A stretch of 64,000 nucleotides of DNA from Aplectana chamaeleonis (taxonomy: Eukaryota > Nematoda > Chromadorea > Rhabditida > Cosmocercidae), in the NCBI GenBank assembly GCA_029168955.1, contig JAPDOI010000287.1, positions 744,001 to 808,000 on the forward strand. The letters are read 5' to 3'. Position numbers and translations under genes: made by a program. Below, one piece after another: positions 53,935 through 64,000 of this stretch (position 1 is the stretch's first letter; every line of letters begins with the position of its first letter). Below the pieces are notes generated by a model. It made no database searches. It saw nothing but the letters and a program-made list of their open reading frames with translations, and was not told where the DNA came from.

Positions 53935-54042
53935 AAACACGCACGTGTGGTTGTTACGTCCTCTGTCTGATAAGGATAGAGGTTACCGCTGTATTCGCAC
54001 CCAAGGAAATACGGAATTACCTCAAACTTGGGCAATTGAACC
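53935..54042 (-). ncRNA. SL1-like spliced-leader RNA (probably a pseudogene)
   Basis: On the minus strand the first 22 nt (54042-54021) match the nematode SL1 leader at 20 positions, including CCCAAGTTTGAG, and are followed at once by the donor GTAA, as in SL RNA genes. Changes are T to C at position 5 and A to G at position 10. CCCAAG can pair with CTTGGG 27 nt downstream of its 5' end, closing a first stem-loop. CCTCTATC and GACAGAGG form a later stem. TTTTTGG, a possible Sm-site-like stretch, lies near 53927-53933. Only 12-14 bp upstream of +1 the sequence becomes a MITE C fragment, so a normal proximal promoter element at about -50 would be lost. The donor right after the leader argues against a retrocopy of a trans-spliced mRNA. 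Confidence 0.55.
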
Positions 54043-54054
54043 GGCGACAATAGC

Positions 54055-54263
54055 CGATGCTCTTGATATTGGAGATCATAGAGGCCGCTGATGTGGAGTG
54101 GGCTCGTTCACCATCAAAAGATGAGAAAGTTCTGATTTTTAATTTTTAAAGAAACAGCGGTTTTTTCGCAATTTTTTCTTATAGGCCCTACTACTTTAAA
54201 TCCAGAAAAGGGTTTAAAAAGGAAAAGAAGCCAAACATATTTTATCTCGACCACTGTCTTTAA
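54055..54263 (-). mobile_element. MITE family C fragment (one end)
   Basis: From GATGCTCTTGATATTGGAGA to TCTCGACCACTGTCTTTAA, matching the right half of 28093-28648. The left half is missing. It directly adjoins the SL1-like sequence. Confidence 0.75.
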
Positions 54264-55599
54264 GATTGCTATGCTAATAGGCTCGTATGGTCTTCACTGA
54301 AGAGCTTGTGTCATTGTACGCTTTGAAACTAGCCAAAGGACCACATCCGAGCAGTCAATCTAAGTGTGTTCGTATTGAGGGTTGGAAGCGGTACTGAAAG
54401 TTGGCGGAAACGGGTGATTCGGTGACTCAATATGGCTAAAATGCGATCATTTTGACATGCCTTCAGCGCCTGCAAGGGCGTGAGTGTTTTAGAAGGAGCA
54501 TTACGACCCCGCTGACTTGCTATCTCAACCGCATTTACGGGCGTATGAACTGCCTATGAAGGCCTACACCGAAAAAAAAACTGTCGGAAAATGCTTATGT
54601 TTGGAGGCTCAGATTTTTTATGAGAAATATTTTTCAAAAATTCTAGAAAGAAGGGCCTGAGTCTTTTAGCTCCTTCTGTTGATCGGTCTATAACGAAAAA
54701 AAAAAGCGCAGGGAAGTTTTTTGTTTCAAACTGTCTCGATTCGCAAGCGAACGGCCTCATATCTAGATAGTAGAGATGTTTCGAATGCCGGTAACTTTCA
54801 ATCTCTATACAGTGCATTTTTCTAAAATTTTTCAATTGCTATTTTTTTGAATTTTTTTCAATCTGAAAAATTAGTTCTAGAGTTTTTGGATGTTAGTGTG
54901 GACGCTGTGAATTTTTTTGTAAGCTGTGTGGGATATCAACGGTTCTCGTGTCGATTTGAGCGTTTCTAGTGAGTAGTAATCCTCATGCATGACCGTGTGC
55001 GCTTTATTGATGACTTGTGCCATGAATTCCTGTATTTTTCATTGCTGTTGGTTCCATAGCATTTGCCACTACATAGGAATGAAATTATTCCCTAAAGCCG
55101 AGTTTGTGTATTAGTGAAGCAACAAATAAAGTACAATTTGAACTGTTCCATCCGTGTGCGCGTTTTATTCATTGTTCAAGCTATTTGGGAGACGTGGTTT
55201 AGCAGTCATAGAGAATCCAGCGGTAAAGGGATACCGACGGAGCATGGGTAGAAAGCGGTACCCATAACCGAGAATAGCGACTCCGGCGGTGGCAGAAGCC
55301 ACTGATTTTACTCCCCAGTAACCCCACGATAGGCACCCTCCCATTCCCCAAGAACTATGCAAATTCAACCCATGCCGTCACGACAGGCATCTGAGGAGGC
55401 TACGACTCCGCCCATTTCGGGGAATGGATAGTAGCTGTCGGTGCTATCCAAAGATGTTTGGGAGCCTATTCACCCCCCCCCCCCGAGTTTATAAGAGTAT
55501 AAATGCTTGTTTTGACTGCATTGTTTTGTTTTCGAAGTAGTTAGTTGTCCCTTATTGTAATCAGCAACTACTTTGGGAGCAAGGAGCAAAATAAAAAAC
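54264..55599. other. No gene recognised
   Basis: Poly-A and poly-T runs, and imperfect inverted words around 55215-55275 (GGGTAGAAAGCGGTACCCAT). A C11 run is at about 55470, next to the CGAGTTTATAAGAGTA fragment also seen reversed at 50411. Confidence 0.4.
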
Positions 55600-55985
55600 G
55601 GTAAAACAATCATCAATGTATAGGTATCTCGATAAATGGGGGAGGGCGGACAAGCAGCTCTACATTGCCCCTAAGCGTTTTTTAGCCGAAATTTCACTTG
55701 AGGGCATTGCACGCGCACAAAACCGTACGTTATTTTATGACGTTTTTGCGTACCTTGGCCTCTCCAATGGACGAAAATGTCGAGAGGGCCTAAGAAAAAC
55801 CTTCATTTGTAAAAAAAAGTCGGTCTGAACAGACTGTAAATCTGAATTTGAATTTAACGTCAAAAACGTTTTTGGAGTTCTTCTGCGTTTGAAGGCCTGT
55901 TCACTATCATTTTCAAAATTTTCTGCATGCAGAGTTTGCGCCGCAATTGTTTTTCATGTTATTTGACGGTCGCAACAACATTCTA
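55600..55985 (+). repeat. Dispersed repeat family K, copy 1
   Basis: CCTTGGCCTCTCCAATGGAC, GTTCTTCTGCGTTTGAAGGC and CATGTTATTTGACGGTCGCA recur in the same order at 60121-60421 (CTTGGCCTCTGTAATGAACG, GTTCTTCTGCATTTGGAGAG, CATGTTGTTTGATGGTCGCA). Non-coding. Confidence 0.6.
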
Positions 55986-56264
55986 AGAAAAAGTGCTAGG
56001 TGACTGGTGAGAACTGGTGGTGGATTTTCATCTTTAACCCCTTTCAGGTGTATATACAAGTCTGTTGGTACCTGCTCGTTGGTGCCCCTGCTTCTACTGA
56101 ACCCAGCAGACGTTTGAGTGTACACAGGGAACGTTCGAGCGATAAAGCGTGCACAACTATATCGCGAAAGTATCTCGCACATTGCATAAAGGTGTCGCCG
56201 TCTGGCACACCAAGGCCTCTGGTCTATAACACCTTAGGATCTTACCTAGGGAGTTCATGGAGTC

Positions 56265-59200
56265 TTTGATCACAAGCCACAGTTTCGCCACCCTGAACTG
56301 TCGATCGCTGTCGAGTGATATCCAAAAAACTGACTTCTGAGCTATTTCCATGCACCGTTTCCTGCTTTGCAGGAAACCCGCCTCAAGGATAGACCCGTCA
56401 TCAGCGTCGGAGAGTACACCATCTACTGCGGTAACGCTGACGATAGGAGAGTGGGAGGCTGTGCAATAGCTGTAAGGAAGGATTTCAATGGTATGGTCAA
56501 GGAGTTCAGCTCAACGTCGTGTCGGAATGCAATCGTACGACTGCGGGATCACGAAGATTCAATCTGTGGATAGTGAGTGCTCATGCGCCCACTGAAACCG
56601 CCGAAGACAATTCGAAGGAGGCGTTTTATGAGGAACTCAATACGTTGCTGGCCGGGATACCTTGTCAACATGTTGTTGTCGTGGGGATTGACGCAAATGC
56701 GAAGATGGGACTTGATCAGGAATCCGAAGTACTCGGTAAATGGTTCTACCCAGTGGAGCAAACATCGGACAATGGATACCGCCTTGTCGACTTTTGTGAA
56801 TGCAGTGGTCTGATTATTGCATCGACATTCAAGAGGAATCAGCGCCGCCATCAGCTTACGTGGCAGGGATCAACCCAGCTATCTTCAGAAGAGCAGCGGA
56901 AGCGGAAGATGACAACTTTGAAACTACAGCTTGACTATGTCTTGACGAGGAATATTCCAGTATCGGACATTCGAAGATCTAGAGCTGTGTGGGATGTCGC
57001 ATTCGATTCGGATCACCGTCCTGTTCTGTTGAACTTCACTGCGAGAATTCATAAGAGGAAGCGAGGGGCTCAGCCTCTCCAGAGAATTGACATGACAAGT
57101 CACAGAGATGAAGAGTGCAGAAGGAATTTTCCACATCGGAGTACGGACTAAGAAGAAATTTTGCGACGCGGATTCTTCTGTCAAGTGCATCCAGGACGCT
57201 TCGAAAGAGCCACTTCCGGTTGTACAGCCTAAGAAGAAGTTCGCCTACGTCTCAGAAGAAACAACATCTACCTACAACAGAGTATGTGCTCTCCGAACTG
57301 CAGGAAACTTCGTGGAGGAGAAGCGTCTGAGGAGGAAGTTGCGTCGGCAGCTTCAAAGTGACCGCGAGCGAGAGTGGACGTGTAGAGCTAAGGAGTTCGA
57401 GAAGGCTTGGGAGGAGAAGAATCCGAGGAAAGCCTACACGTTGCTGCGACAGTATAGCGGGAAGATAAAGAGATGTTCTCCTGTCTTGAACACTATCAAT
57501 GGAGTTGCAGTTGGTGATGCGACGCTGCCAATATGGAAGGATTACTTCAGTTCACTACTGAATCGTCCAGCGCCATCAGTACCCGAGTTCCCGCATGTTC
57601 AGAGAGCACATTACGATGTCAGTGAGGGACCGCCGACTGAGTCTAAAGTTTTGGATTGTGTCCGAAAAATGAAGAATGGAAAGGCTGGTGGAGATGACAA
57701 CATCACTGCTGAAATGCTGAAAGCTCTTCCTCCGTCTGGGATTCGTGAAATGACCAACACCATCCGTGCTATATGGAGGAGCGAAAGGATACCCGATTCG
57801 TGGAGACATGCGATCATCATACCTCTTCACAAGAAGCTATCCGTCACGGATAGTAAGAACTACAGAGGAATCTCTCTACTTCGTGTCATGTACAAGGTTT
57901 TAGAACGTATCATTCTCGAGCGACTTATCAAACATCGTGAAGGAACGACCAAAGATGAGCAAGCCGGTCTTCGATTTGGAAGATCGACCATCGACCAAGT
58001 GTTCGTCGTGAGAAGAGTAATTGAATCGTGGCAGCGGTAATCGAAGCCATTACAGCTTGCTTTTTTGGACTTTGAAGCCGCGTTTGACTCTCCTCATCGT
58101 GATCGATTGCTCAATGCTCTGCGAGCAGATGGAGTCCAGGAAAAGCATGTTCGGTTAATCGAAAACATGAACAAAGGAACAACAGCAGCAGTTCGTACAC
58201 CTATCGGATTTACGTCAGCTTTCGAGGTGAAAACAGGAGTAAGGCAAGGAGCCGTTGCAGGACCTTTTCTTTTCAACTTCGCCGTTGATGACATCATGCG
58301 TAGAGTTGCAGAACGGTTTCGTGCGAATGTGATCCTAACACCATCAGGACGCTCCCTTGTCGACCTGGAGTACGCCGACGACATCGTGTTATTCGCTGAA
58401 AACAACGCAAAACTGCTAAGGATTGTGAACCTCGTTTTGAAGTATGCCGCAGACTATGGACTTCGTCTTCGTCCCGACAAATGCAAGCAGATGTGAGTCT
58501 CTCAGAGGCCTTCAACGGGAGTTTGTTTGGACGGACAACGTATCGAACTGGTGGACGATTTCTGTTATTTGGGCTGTTTGCTGAAGAACGATGGTAGTTA
58601 TGCAGCGGATATTCGACAACGATGTGCAAAAGCTACGTCCGCATTTAATTCTCTAACCAAGTGTTTGTGGTTTACCACCATCGCGAAGGAAGTCAAGCTA
58701 CGCATCTACCTATCCGCTATTCGCCCTATCATGATGTACGGATCGCTGACGTGGGCACCACCGAAGACGCAGATGGAAAGGTTGGATGGCACGGAAAGGA
58801 AGCTTTTTAGGCGTTTGCTTGGATATTTCTGGCCGCGTGTATGCCATAACGAAGACCTTTACAAGGAAATCGACGCAGTACATGAACGCTTGACACGAGG
58901 GAGGTGCCAGCATCTCCTAACGCCATCTAAAGCAGCAATGGAAAGTCGACTTCGACTTCTCGGGCACAAACTAAGAAGAACGCCGGATTGTCTCGTACAA
59001 CACGCTTTAAGAATGCTTCCAAATCCTGTCTGGAAACGGCCACCTGGGCGTAGGCGAAAGTACTGGACGGATGTGGTTAAAGAGGATTTCAAGTCACTCG
59101 GCATCGAAAGACAGTTCAGGCGCGATGTTTCGTTTCGCAGGAAATGGAATAGTGACAGCTGGATGGAATGTGTTCAAATTGTGGCTGAAGACCGTGAAAA

Positions 59201-59295
59201 ATGGACACGGCTGACTACTAGGACGGCACACCTCGGTGAAGATGCGGAATGACCGCGTCAGGCGAAAGCCAACCCATTAAGTCAAGTAAGTCAAA
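56265..59295 (+). pseudogene. Decayed RTE-type LINE (endonuclease-reverse transcriptase)
   Basis: APE-type endonuclease words: TLNCRSLSSDIQ (about 56295), QETRLKDRPV (56370), GGCAIAVRK, then in another frame VSAHAPTETAEDN (56572), VVVGIDANAKMG and FDSDHRPVLLNF (about 57003). Back in the first frame: linker, RT words KNGKAGGDDNITAEMLK (about 57670), DSWRHAIIIPLHKK (about 57797), RSTIDQVFVVRRVIESWQR then a stop (TAA 58038). Next come motif A LDFEAAFDSPHRDRLLNALR (58060), GVRQGAVAGPFLFNF (58237) and motif C LEYADDIVLF (58365). After CKQM a TGA replaces the expected Trp (58494). The C-terminal domain runs to RTAHLGEDAE (59252), followed by a TCAAGTAAGTCAAAA tail. Two frameshifts and at least two stops. 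The wording and tail fit nematode RTE elements. Confidence 0.92.
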
Positions 59296-59420
59296 ACCCC
59301 TTTCAACCTCAAAACAGTACGTTTTTGACGCGCCGTAGTTTACCACTGTGATTAACTGGACTCCTTCATGAAATTAAGCCTGAAATGGATAGTGGTCTCC
59401 AGCGCGAACCTTCGACATCG

Positions 59421-59553
59421 GAATGGATCCTAATGAGACTTTGCTTCTTCCATTTGAGGTTGGCGCAGATTCGTTGCACCTATGCTATAGCGTATGCCAC
59501 CGAATTTGAGCCAACCTTCAATAGTGAACGCAAAGTCTCATGAGTATCCATGC
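59421..59553. mobile_element. Foldback element family P, copy 3
   Basis: Arms contain AATGAGACTTTGCTTCTTCC, GAGGTTGGCGCAGATTCG and the inverse CGAATTTGAGCCAACCTTCA, AGTGAACGCAAAGTCTCATG. The loop TGCACCTATGCTATAGCGTA resembles the centre of copies 1 and 2. More diverged arms than copy 1. Confidence 0.75.
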
Positions 59554-60120
59554 CAACTGTATTTCCACTTTTTGTTTTAGCATTGGGTACACTATTAGGA
59601 AGATTTGCTCTTCTACACATTAGTGACAAGCTTGCAGATCCATCTAACTACAGCATCGAGCATATTTTTTTTGAGAAAACGACCCACAAAGCGCCCCATC
59701 GCTATTATTCCCTCTAAGGTGGCCCGTTTTAACTTACTGAAGTCATTTCCGAAATGTTTTCAACGTTGTAATTTTGCAGCCATTTTCGAATTGCTTTCGT
59801 AAGACTGTACAATAGTTTTAGTAGTCAATACTATACAATAGTCGTAATAGATTTAATTCCAGAAATTTGAATAAAATTGCATATTTCCACCTTAAAATCC
59901 CTCGTCATGAACTGATCAGGCGGTTATGATAGCATAAATCTGTCATGTTTTGACCTGTGATGGATGAAAATTTGAGTAAAAAAGCACATCTTTTAGCAAA
60001 ATACCGGAATCAAAAAGATCTTTCTCTTATACCATTGCATTTGAAAAAAAGAAACACTTAGATTACCTTGAAAATTCAACGAGTCAATTCTGAAGTGAGT
60101 TATGGCGATGCGGCAGTTTA
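59554..60120. other. No gene recognised
   Basis: AT-rich non-coding sequence, without repeat ends. Confidence 0.4.
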
Positions 60121-60421
60121 TGAGCGCAAAATAAACGCCGCGAAACGAGGTTTAAAGGTACGTGCAGTAAATTATATATTATTTTTGTCCTGTTTTTGTA
60201 TATGAATGTAGCTTGGCCTCTGTAATGAACGAAATTGTCGAAAAATTTCCATTTGTTGAGAAAAACCAGTTCGAGTACACTGTCAAAATGAATATGAAAT
60301 GCCCGCTAAAGTCGTTCCTAAGTTCTTCTGCATTTGGAGAGCCGGACACTGTAATTTGTGAAGTTTTCCTGCATGTGGAATCTGGGTCATATTTTTTTTC
60401 CATGTTGTTTGATGGTCGCAT
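60121..60421 (+). repeat. Dispersed repeat family K, copy 2
   Basis: Matches copy 1 at 55600-55985 in order and direction. It is cut off at GATGGTCGCA, where MITE B sequence begins. The two K copies flank the RTE element. Confidence 0.6.
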
Positions 60422-62036
60422 ACCCCTCCCACATAACACGTGCCAAGTGCGAGATCTCAACGTCTCCAAATAAGCGAGATATAAGCGACCACCGCAGGCC
60501 CGAACTCCTTCGCTCACCACCACGGACCACACCTCCTACCGGATTCGCGAACTCGATAGCAGCTAGTCGATGGATGGATGAATTCTCAGCAAGTCGTCGT
60601 TCTTCAGTTCATTGTCAGACTGTCTCCGGGTGTGGGACGTTTAGGCCGATGGGCTAGAGCGCGGAGAAAGGACTCCGTGGCAGAGTCAGGCGCTACAAAT
60701 CGCTCGCCACGCCTCATCCTTAGCATTGGCTGTTTCAGCGCGCATATGGGCATTGCACGAAGAAAACTTGTGCTTTGATTATTCTTGCTTAGTCACTGAA
60801 ACACTAGTTGATGCTCCGCTTTTGAAACACTTTTCGAGATGCTTATGAGAGTACAAAGGACTGATATAGAGCAGAATGTGCTTTGTAGTATACGGACGTT
60901 TTTCCAAAGAAGAACGTACTCAATAATGTTGAGCAATGAGCAGAATCAATGCACCAGCGTATGATTATAGTTGCTTTATTCAAAACAATATTATCGGGTT
61001 GGAAAACTATCGCGGTTTTCCTAATCCCATCACGCATAATATGCAAGTTTAATGAGAAACGCTAGGTGTCTACGGATATTAAACTAAGAAATCATCCTTT
61101 AGAGGTGCACTTCACGTGACGTGAAAAGGTGATATACCTCAATGTCAGTACCATTTTTTATCCAAGCTGTATGCTTCAAATTCCGGAACTACAGTAGGTG
61201 ACCCGCGCGCGGGGAATTTGTATGATGGGAAATATTGAACGAGCCCTGTCAAAAATTCTCCAATACCAACGAGAATGCTTCCCGCACCACCTCAATTTCA
61301 TGGAAATATGGAAACGAGCTAGTTTGGAAGGCATCCCGTTTTGTCCTACGGTATACATTTATAAAAGTTGTTTTCTATTAATTAGGTCAGTGTTTTATCA
61401 TTCCTAGATTTGCAACATAGTTTCATATCGACGTTTAACTCCAAGTTACTAACAAAAGTCAAAAGCAAAAACTGAGTCACCCTTCATTCCATAAATCACT
61501 CGCGGAGTACTCATGGAACTCTCAAAATAGTTGTTCCAGCTTTTTCAAGGAGAAAAGGTTGCTCAATTGGCGTATCAATAAAGTAGATGGTTTACCAGTT
61601 ACAAATTCAATTCACAGTTGAATAATTCACCTAAATGTGCACAAGGGTTATGAAGTTTTCTCTGAATAGGCTTTTTTGATGTTTTATTACAGCCACGCGA
61701 ATGCGCTCCGGTGACAGCGGCGTGGGGACGAGCTTACAACTGCCTCCGCACTCTGCGTCTCTGCCTCGCCACAGCCCCAATCGGCCTGAACGTCCGCCAC
61801 CCACTGTCTCCTTATCCTGACTCGCTCTCCCGCAACAGTCGCGAATGGAGAGAAATACAGGCCTGAGACAACTCGTCCTCCAATTTTTCACCCTCAAAAG
61901 ATAGGCATCTTTAAGGAACCGTAACTCTTTTCATACGGGGTCTTGGACGATTTCAGAGATACCACTGTGGTCAGCGTGTGACTCTCTCCAAGATCTGCCC
62001 AAAAACTAAAAAATAATGTTCTGTGCCTTCAAGGGC
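60422..62036 (+). mobile_element. MITE family B, copy 3, split by a MULE-like insertion
   Basis: The left part (CATAACACGTGCCAAGTGCG ... AGACTGTCTCC, to 60628) lacks the first 60-70 bp of the family. The right part resumes at 61803 and ends CTGTGCCTTCAA at about 62032, where it abuts a family D-like end (TTCAAGGGCAGTGTTCGCGA). Copy 1 at 1118 shows the uninterrupted middle (GGACTGTCTTTTTGTGCTGG). Confidence 0.75.
60629..61802. mobile_element. Non-autonomous MULE-like element with 9-bp target duplication
   Basis: ACTGTCTCC is repeated at 60620-60628 and 61803-61811, directly bordering inverted ends GGGTGTGGGACGTTTAGGCC and (reversed) GGGTGGCGGACGTTCAGGCC, both followed by GAT-GGG. The body is 1174 bp with no transposase frame. 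A 9-bp duplication and GGG-starting ends fit Mutator-like elements (family knowledge). An 8-bp reading (hAT-like) is less likely because the ninth base also matches. Confidence 0.75.
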
Positions 62037-62564
62037 AGTGTTCGCGATGAATATAATAATCGATTTCGACTTGAAAATGGGGTTGTTTGGTCTTCAGCTG
62101 TCGAATAGTGAAGAAACAGCTAAGAGAAGCGCTCAGAATTAGCTAAAATAGCGGTTTCTGACGTTCAGGGCGTAGACTAGCATGGGGGCCCTGCTAGTTT
62201 TCGGCAAGTGCATCCTAATGGCAAAAACCGCGCTGATTGATCAGGCTGGCGAAGATTCTCGGCAATTTGCCATCGAAACGTTCGCGGCGCCACAAGTTTT
62301 TCAGAAAGGAGCGGGATAAGGGCAGGCGTACTGGGATAACGAAATCTTCACTTCTCCGTCGTTTTTCTCGATTTCTGGCCCGTTTTCGGTACTTTCTTCG
62401 ACCCTATCCCCTCCAGCGTCTGCCAGCGTATTTATTTACACTGAAAACTCAGAAAAGAAAGTTATCAGTAAGTTACTGACTTTGAGCAAAAGGAATTCTT
62501 GGTACTGTATAAGGGAAACATTGAATTTTTTTCATGCTAGAACTTCATATGTAAAACCCAGCTT
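62037..62564. other. No gene; MITE D-like left end
   Basis: Starts with a family D-like end (GGGCAGTGTTCGCGATGAAT) without recognised partner. The frame at 62237-62479 is arginine/lysine-rich and not convincing. Confidence 0.4.
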
Positions 62565-62690
62565 GCTCGGATGAGTTCGGGCGGAGAAATCAGCGCAGCC
62601 GTCGGTCATGGCGAAATATAACAGCGATAAATAGATTTGGACATGATAAGCCCGATAAGGCTTACTTCGACCGGCTCAAAATGATGGAGC
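62565..62690 (+). repeat. Dispersed repeat family L, copy 3
   Basis: GCTCGGATGAGTTCGGGCGG, GCAGCCGTCGGTCATGGCGA, GCCCGATAAGG and CTTACTTCGACCGGCTCAAA in the same order as at 3661-3785 (reverse) and 24757-24885. This copy has GAAA directly after the small GATGAG hairpin. Confidence 0.6.
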
Positions 62691-63422
62691 TAGACTATAC
62701 GTATCAAGTTTTTGATGGAAGTCTGCTGACACATATTTGCATATGCTTGTTCGTTCTTTATTCCGACTTCATTCTGATGGGTTTGATTGTGTATGTATAG
62801 TAGTTGATGACTCGTTTCTCTTGAAAAAAACATTCTAAAACTTCCCCCTATTCTAATTGCTACCCAATTCGTAGGTATGAAATAACCTTGGGCTGACTTG
62901 AAGGAATGTGTTCAACGAAGACTTTCATGGCAAAGGACCGATTGTTTGCTGTTTCCACTTTGATTTTCGTTACTGAAGTTTACCACAGTGAATCAAACAA
63001 CGATCCACTCTGTTTACCCACACTCCCAAATTTGCACTTCCAAGCAATCATTAATCAAAAGCAGGGGTAAAGTAGGGCAGACAAACAGGAAGGGCAGTTC
63101 CCATCAGACTGTACACCTGTCAGGTCAACTTCAGGAAATGAAACTCTCACAGCTCCTCAATGTTGTTGCAAAGGGCAGTTTTTGGGAGGCTGTCATCTTA
63201 CCTATCATGTACTGTGGTGAGGCACAGTCTCAAGTTGTCGAGATTTGCCTCGGTGGACTTTCGTGGTGAAATATAATACTCTAGCTTGCTGCAAGACCCT
63301 TTGACGGTTGGTTCGCTTTTTTGGACCAACGTTGAACCTCTCGAGGTCGTGACTCACAGATTTGTGGAGAAGTTCCCGAGGGAACAGACCTGAATTGATC
63401 GTTATCCCACAATGGAGAGGAT
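62691..63422. other. No gene recognised
   Basis: Short frames only (for example 62988-63269). No element ends seen. Confidence 0.4.
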
Positions 63423-63463
63423 AACGGTGAGACGTCTCTTCTGAAGGAGACCTCTCACCGTGT
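63423..63463. repeat. Short hairpin
   Basis: AACGGTGAGACGTCTC and GGAGACCTCTCACCGTGTT pair over about 15 bp around TTCTGAA. No U-run follows, so it is not a Pol III terminator as written. Confidence 0.7.
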
Positions 63464-63544
63464 TCCTTCGAATTAGTAACTACGGAAGATTATTGAAAAA
63501 GGAAGTTGGAGGAGAACATAGGGAAGCTCGCTTCATGGTGATTC

Positions 63545-63675
63545 TCTTGGTATGGACCAGGCGGCCGGCCGTGCGGGGTTAGCGGCCTCATTAAAGAATG
63601 AGGTATCGATTCGCGCGGGGTGATCTACCGTCGCAGCCCCGTCCATTCATCAGACTAAAATGATTGCGCGAACTC
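63545..63675 (-). repeat. Dispersed repeat family G, copy 2
   Basis: Reverse copy of 13568-13690. On the minus strand it reads AGAGTTCGCGCAATCATTTT then AGTCTGATGAATGGACGGGG and GAGGCCGCTAACCCCGCAC. Confidence 0.7.
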
Positions 63676-63748
63676 TATGTGAAGTTTCATTCCAAACTGT
63701 CAATTCATTCTTTGTTTACAAGCCATTTAGTGTCGCTGTGTCACAGCA

Positions 63749-64000
63749 ATGGACAAAATTTAATATCGTGCAAAAATAAAAATCCTATTTTTGGAAGGTG
63801 TAGCACCAAAAGAAATTCACGAACGAATGTTAAAAGTGTACAATGATTTTTTACCTGATTTATGGCATCAGTTTTTTGGATGCGAAAGGAACTTTATTTG
63901 TGGAATACCTGCAAACTGGTAAAACAATTAATTCTAAATATTATTGCAACCTTTTGGACCAGTTGAAGCAAAAATTTCGTGAAAAGAGACTCGGTTTGCA
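63749..64000 (+). pseudogene. Mariner-type transposase relic (runs off the window)
   Basis: The N-terminal frame starts ATG at 63749 as MDKI, has TAA as codon 5, then reads YRAKIKILFLEGVAPKEIHE (helix-turn-helix region of mariner transposases) to about 63850. An internal deletion and a frame change follow. From about 63872 another frame reads FLDAKGTLFVEYLQTGKTIN, containing the WDA-like catalytic region (FLDA, so the conserved Trp is Leu), then SKYYCNLLDQLKQKFREKR at the window edge. The DNA-binding domain is joined to the catalytic part with most of the middle missing, so it is inactive. Terminal repeats were not recognised. Confidence 0.8.

Overview
The window is eukaryotic and most likely from a strongylid (hookworm-like) nematode. 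Four things point there: an RTE-type LINE with a typical nematode RTE coding layout, CR1-type LINEs, a nematode SL1-like spliced-leader RNA sequence, and a gene with short introns (about 60-90 bp) bounded by GTAAGT/GTGAGT donors and TTTCAG-like acceptors. I see no rRNA, tRNA, CRISPR array, bacterial operon or telomeric array. Most open frames are chance frames in repeats. The window is repeat-dense intergenic or intronic DNA.

Layout. 0-8 kb: simple repeats, a 21-bp minisatellite (4.27-4.84 kb) and a pile-up of TTAA-flanked MITEs (6.36-7.48 kb). 8.4-11.0 kb: a decayed CR1-type LINE with a tandem-repeat 3' region. 11-21 kb: small non-autonomous elements and foldbacks, with no gene I can support. 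21.2-24.3 kb, minus strand: a Penelope-like element whose GIY-YIG endonuclease lies upstream of the reverse transcriptase (Naiad-type permuted order), broken by two frameshifts. 25.4-27.4 kb, plus strand: an unrecognised gene with phase-consistent exons, in the same AT-rich island. 27.7-33.3 kb: MITEs, a GC-rich TIR element and a roughly 1.9-kb composite foldback carrying two inverted pairs of coding-like segments. 37.7-40.9 kb, minus: a decayed CR1 with ORF1 and ORF2. 41.1-44.1 kb: a MITE split by a 5'-truncated CR1 whose 816-codon frame is open. 44.7-45.4 kb: a MITE, a perfect palindrome and a long (TA)n tract. 46-54 kb: foldback MITEs, degenerate word arrays, a possible terminal gene fragment and the SL1-like RNA sequence at 54.0 kb. 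56.3-59.3 kb: a decayed RTE LINE. 60.4-62.0 kb: a MITE interrupted by a MULE-like element with a 9-bp target duplication. The end of the window holds a mariner relic that runs off the edge.

The small elements form layers. Several MITE families share termini of the type TTAAAGGCA, abut each other through one shared TTAA, or sit inside one another. This gives relative ages without dating. The most interesting loci are the permuted Penelope-like element with its hairpin end, the unrecognised gene beside it, the composite foldback at 30.7-32.6 kb, and the SL1-like RNA.
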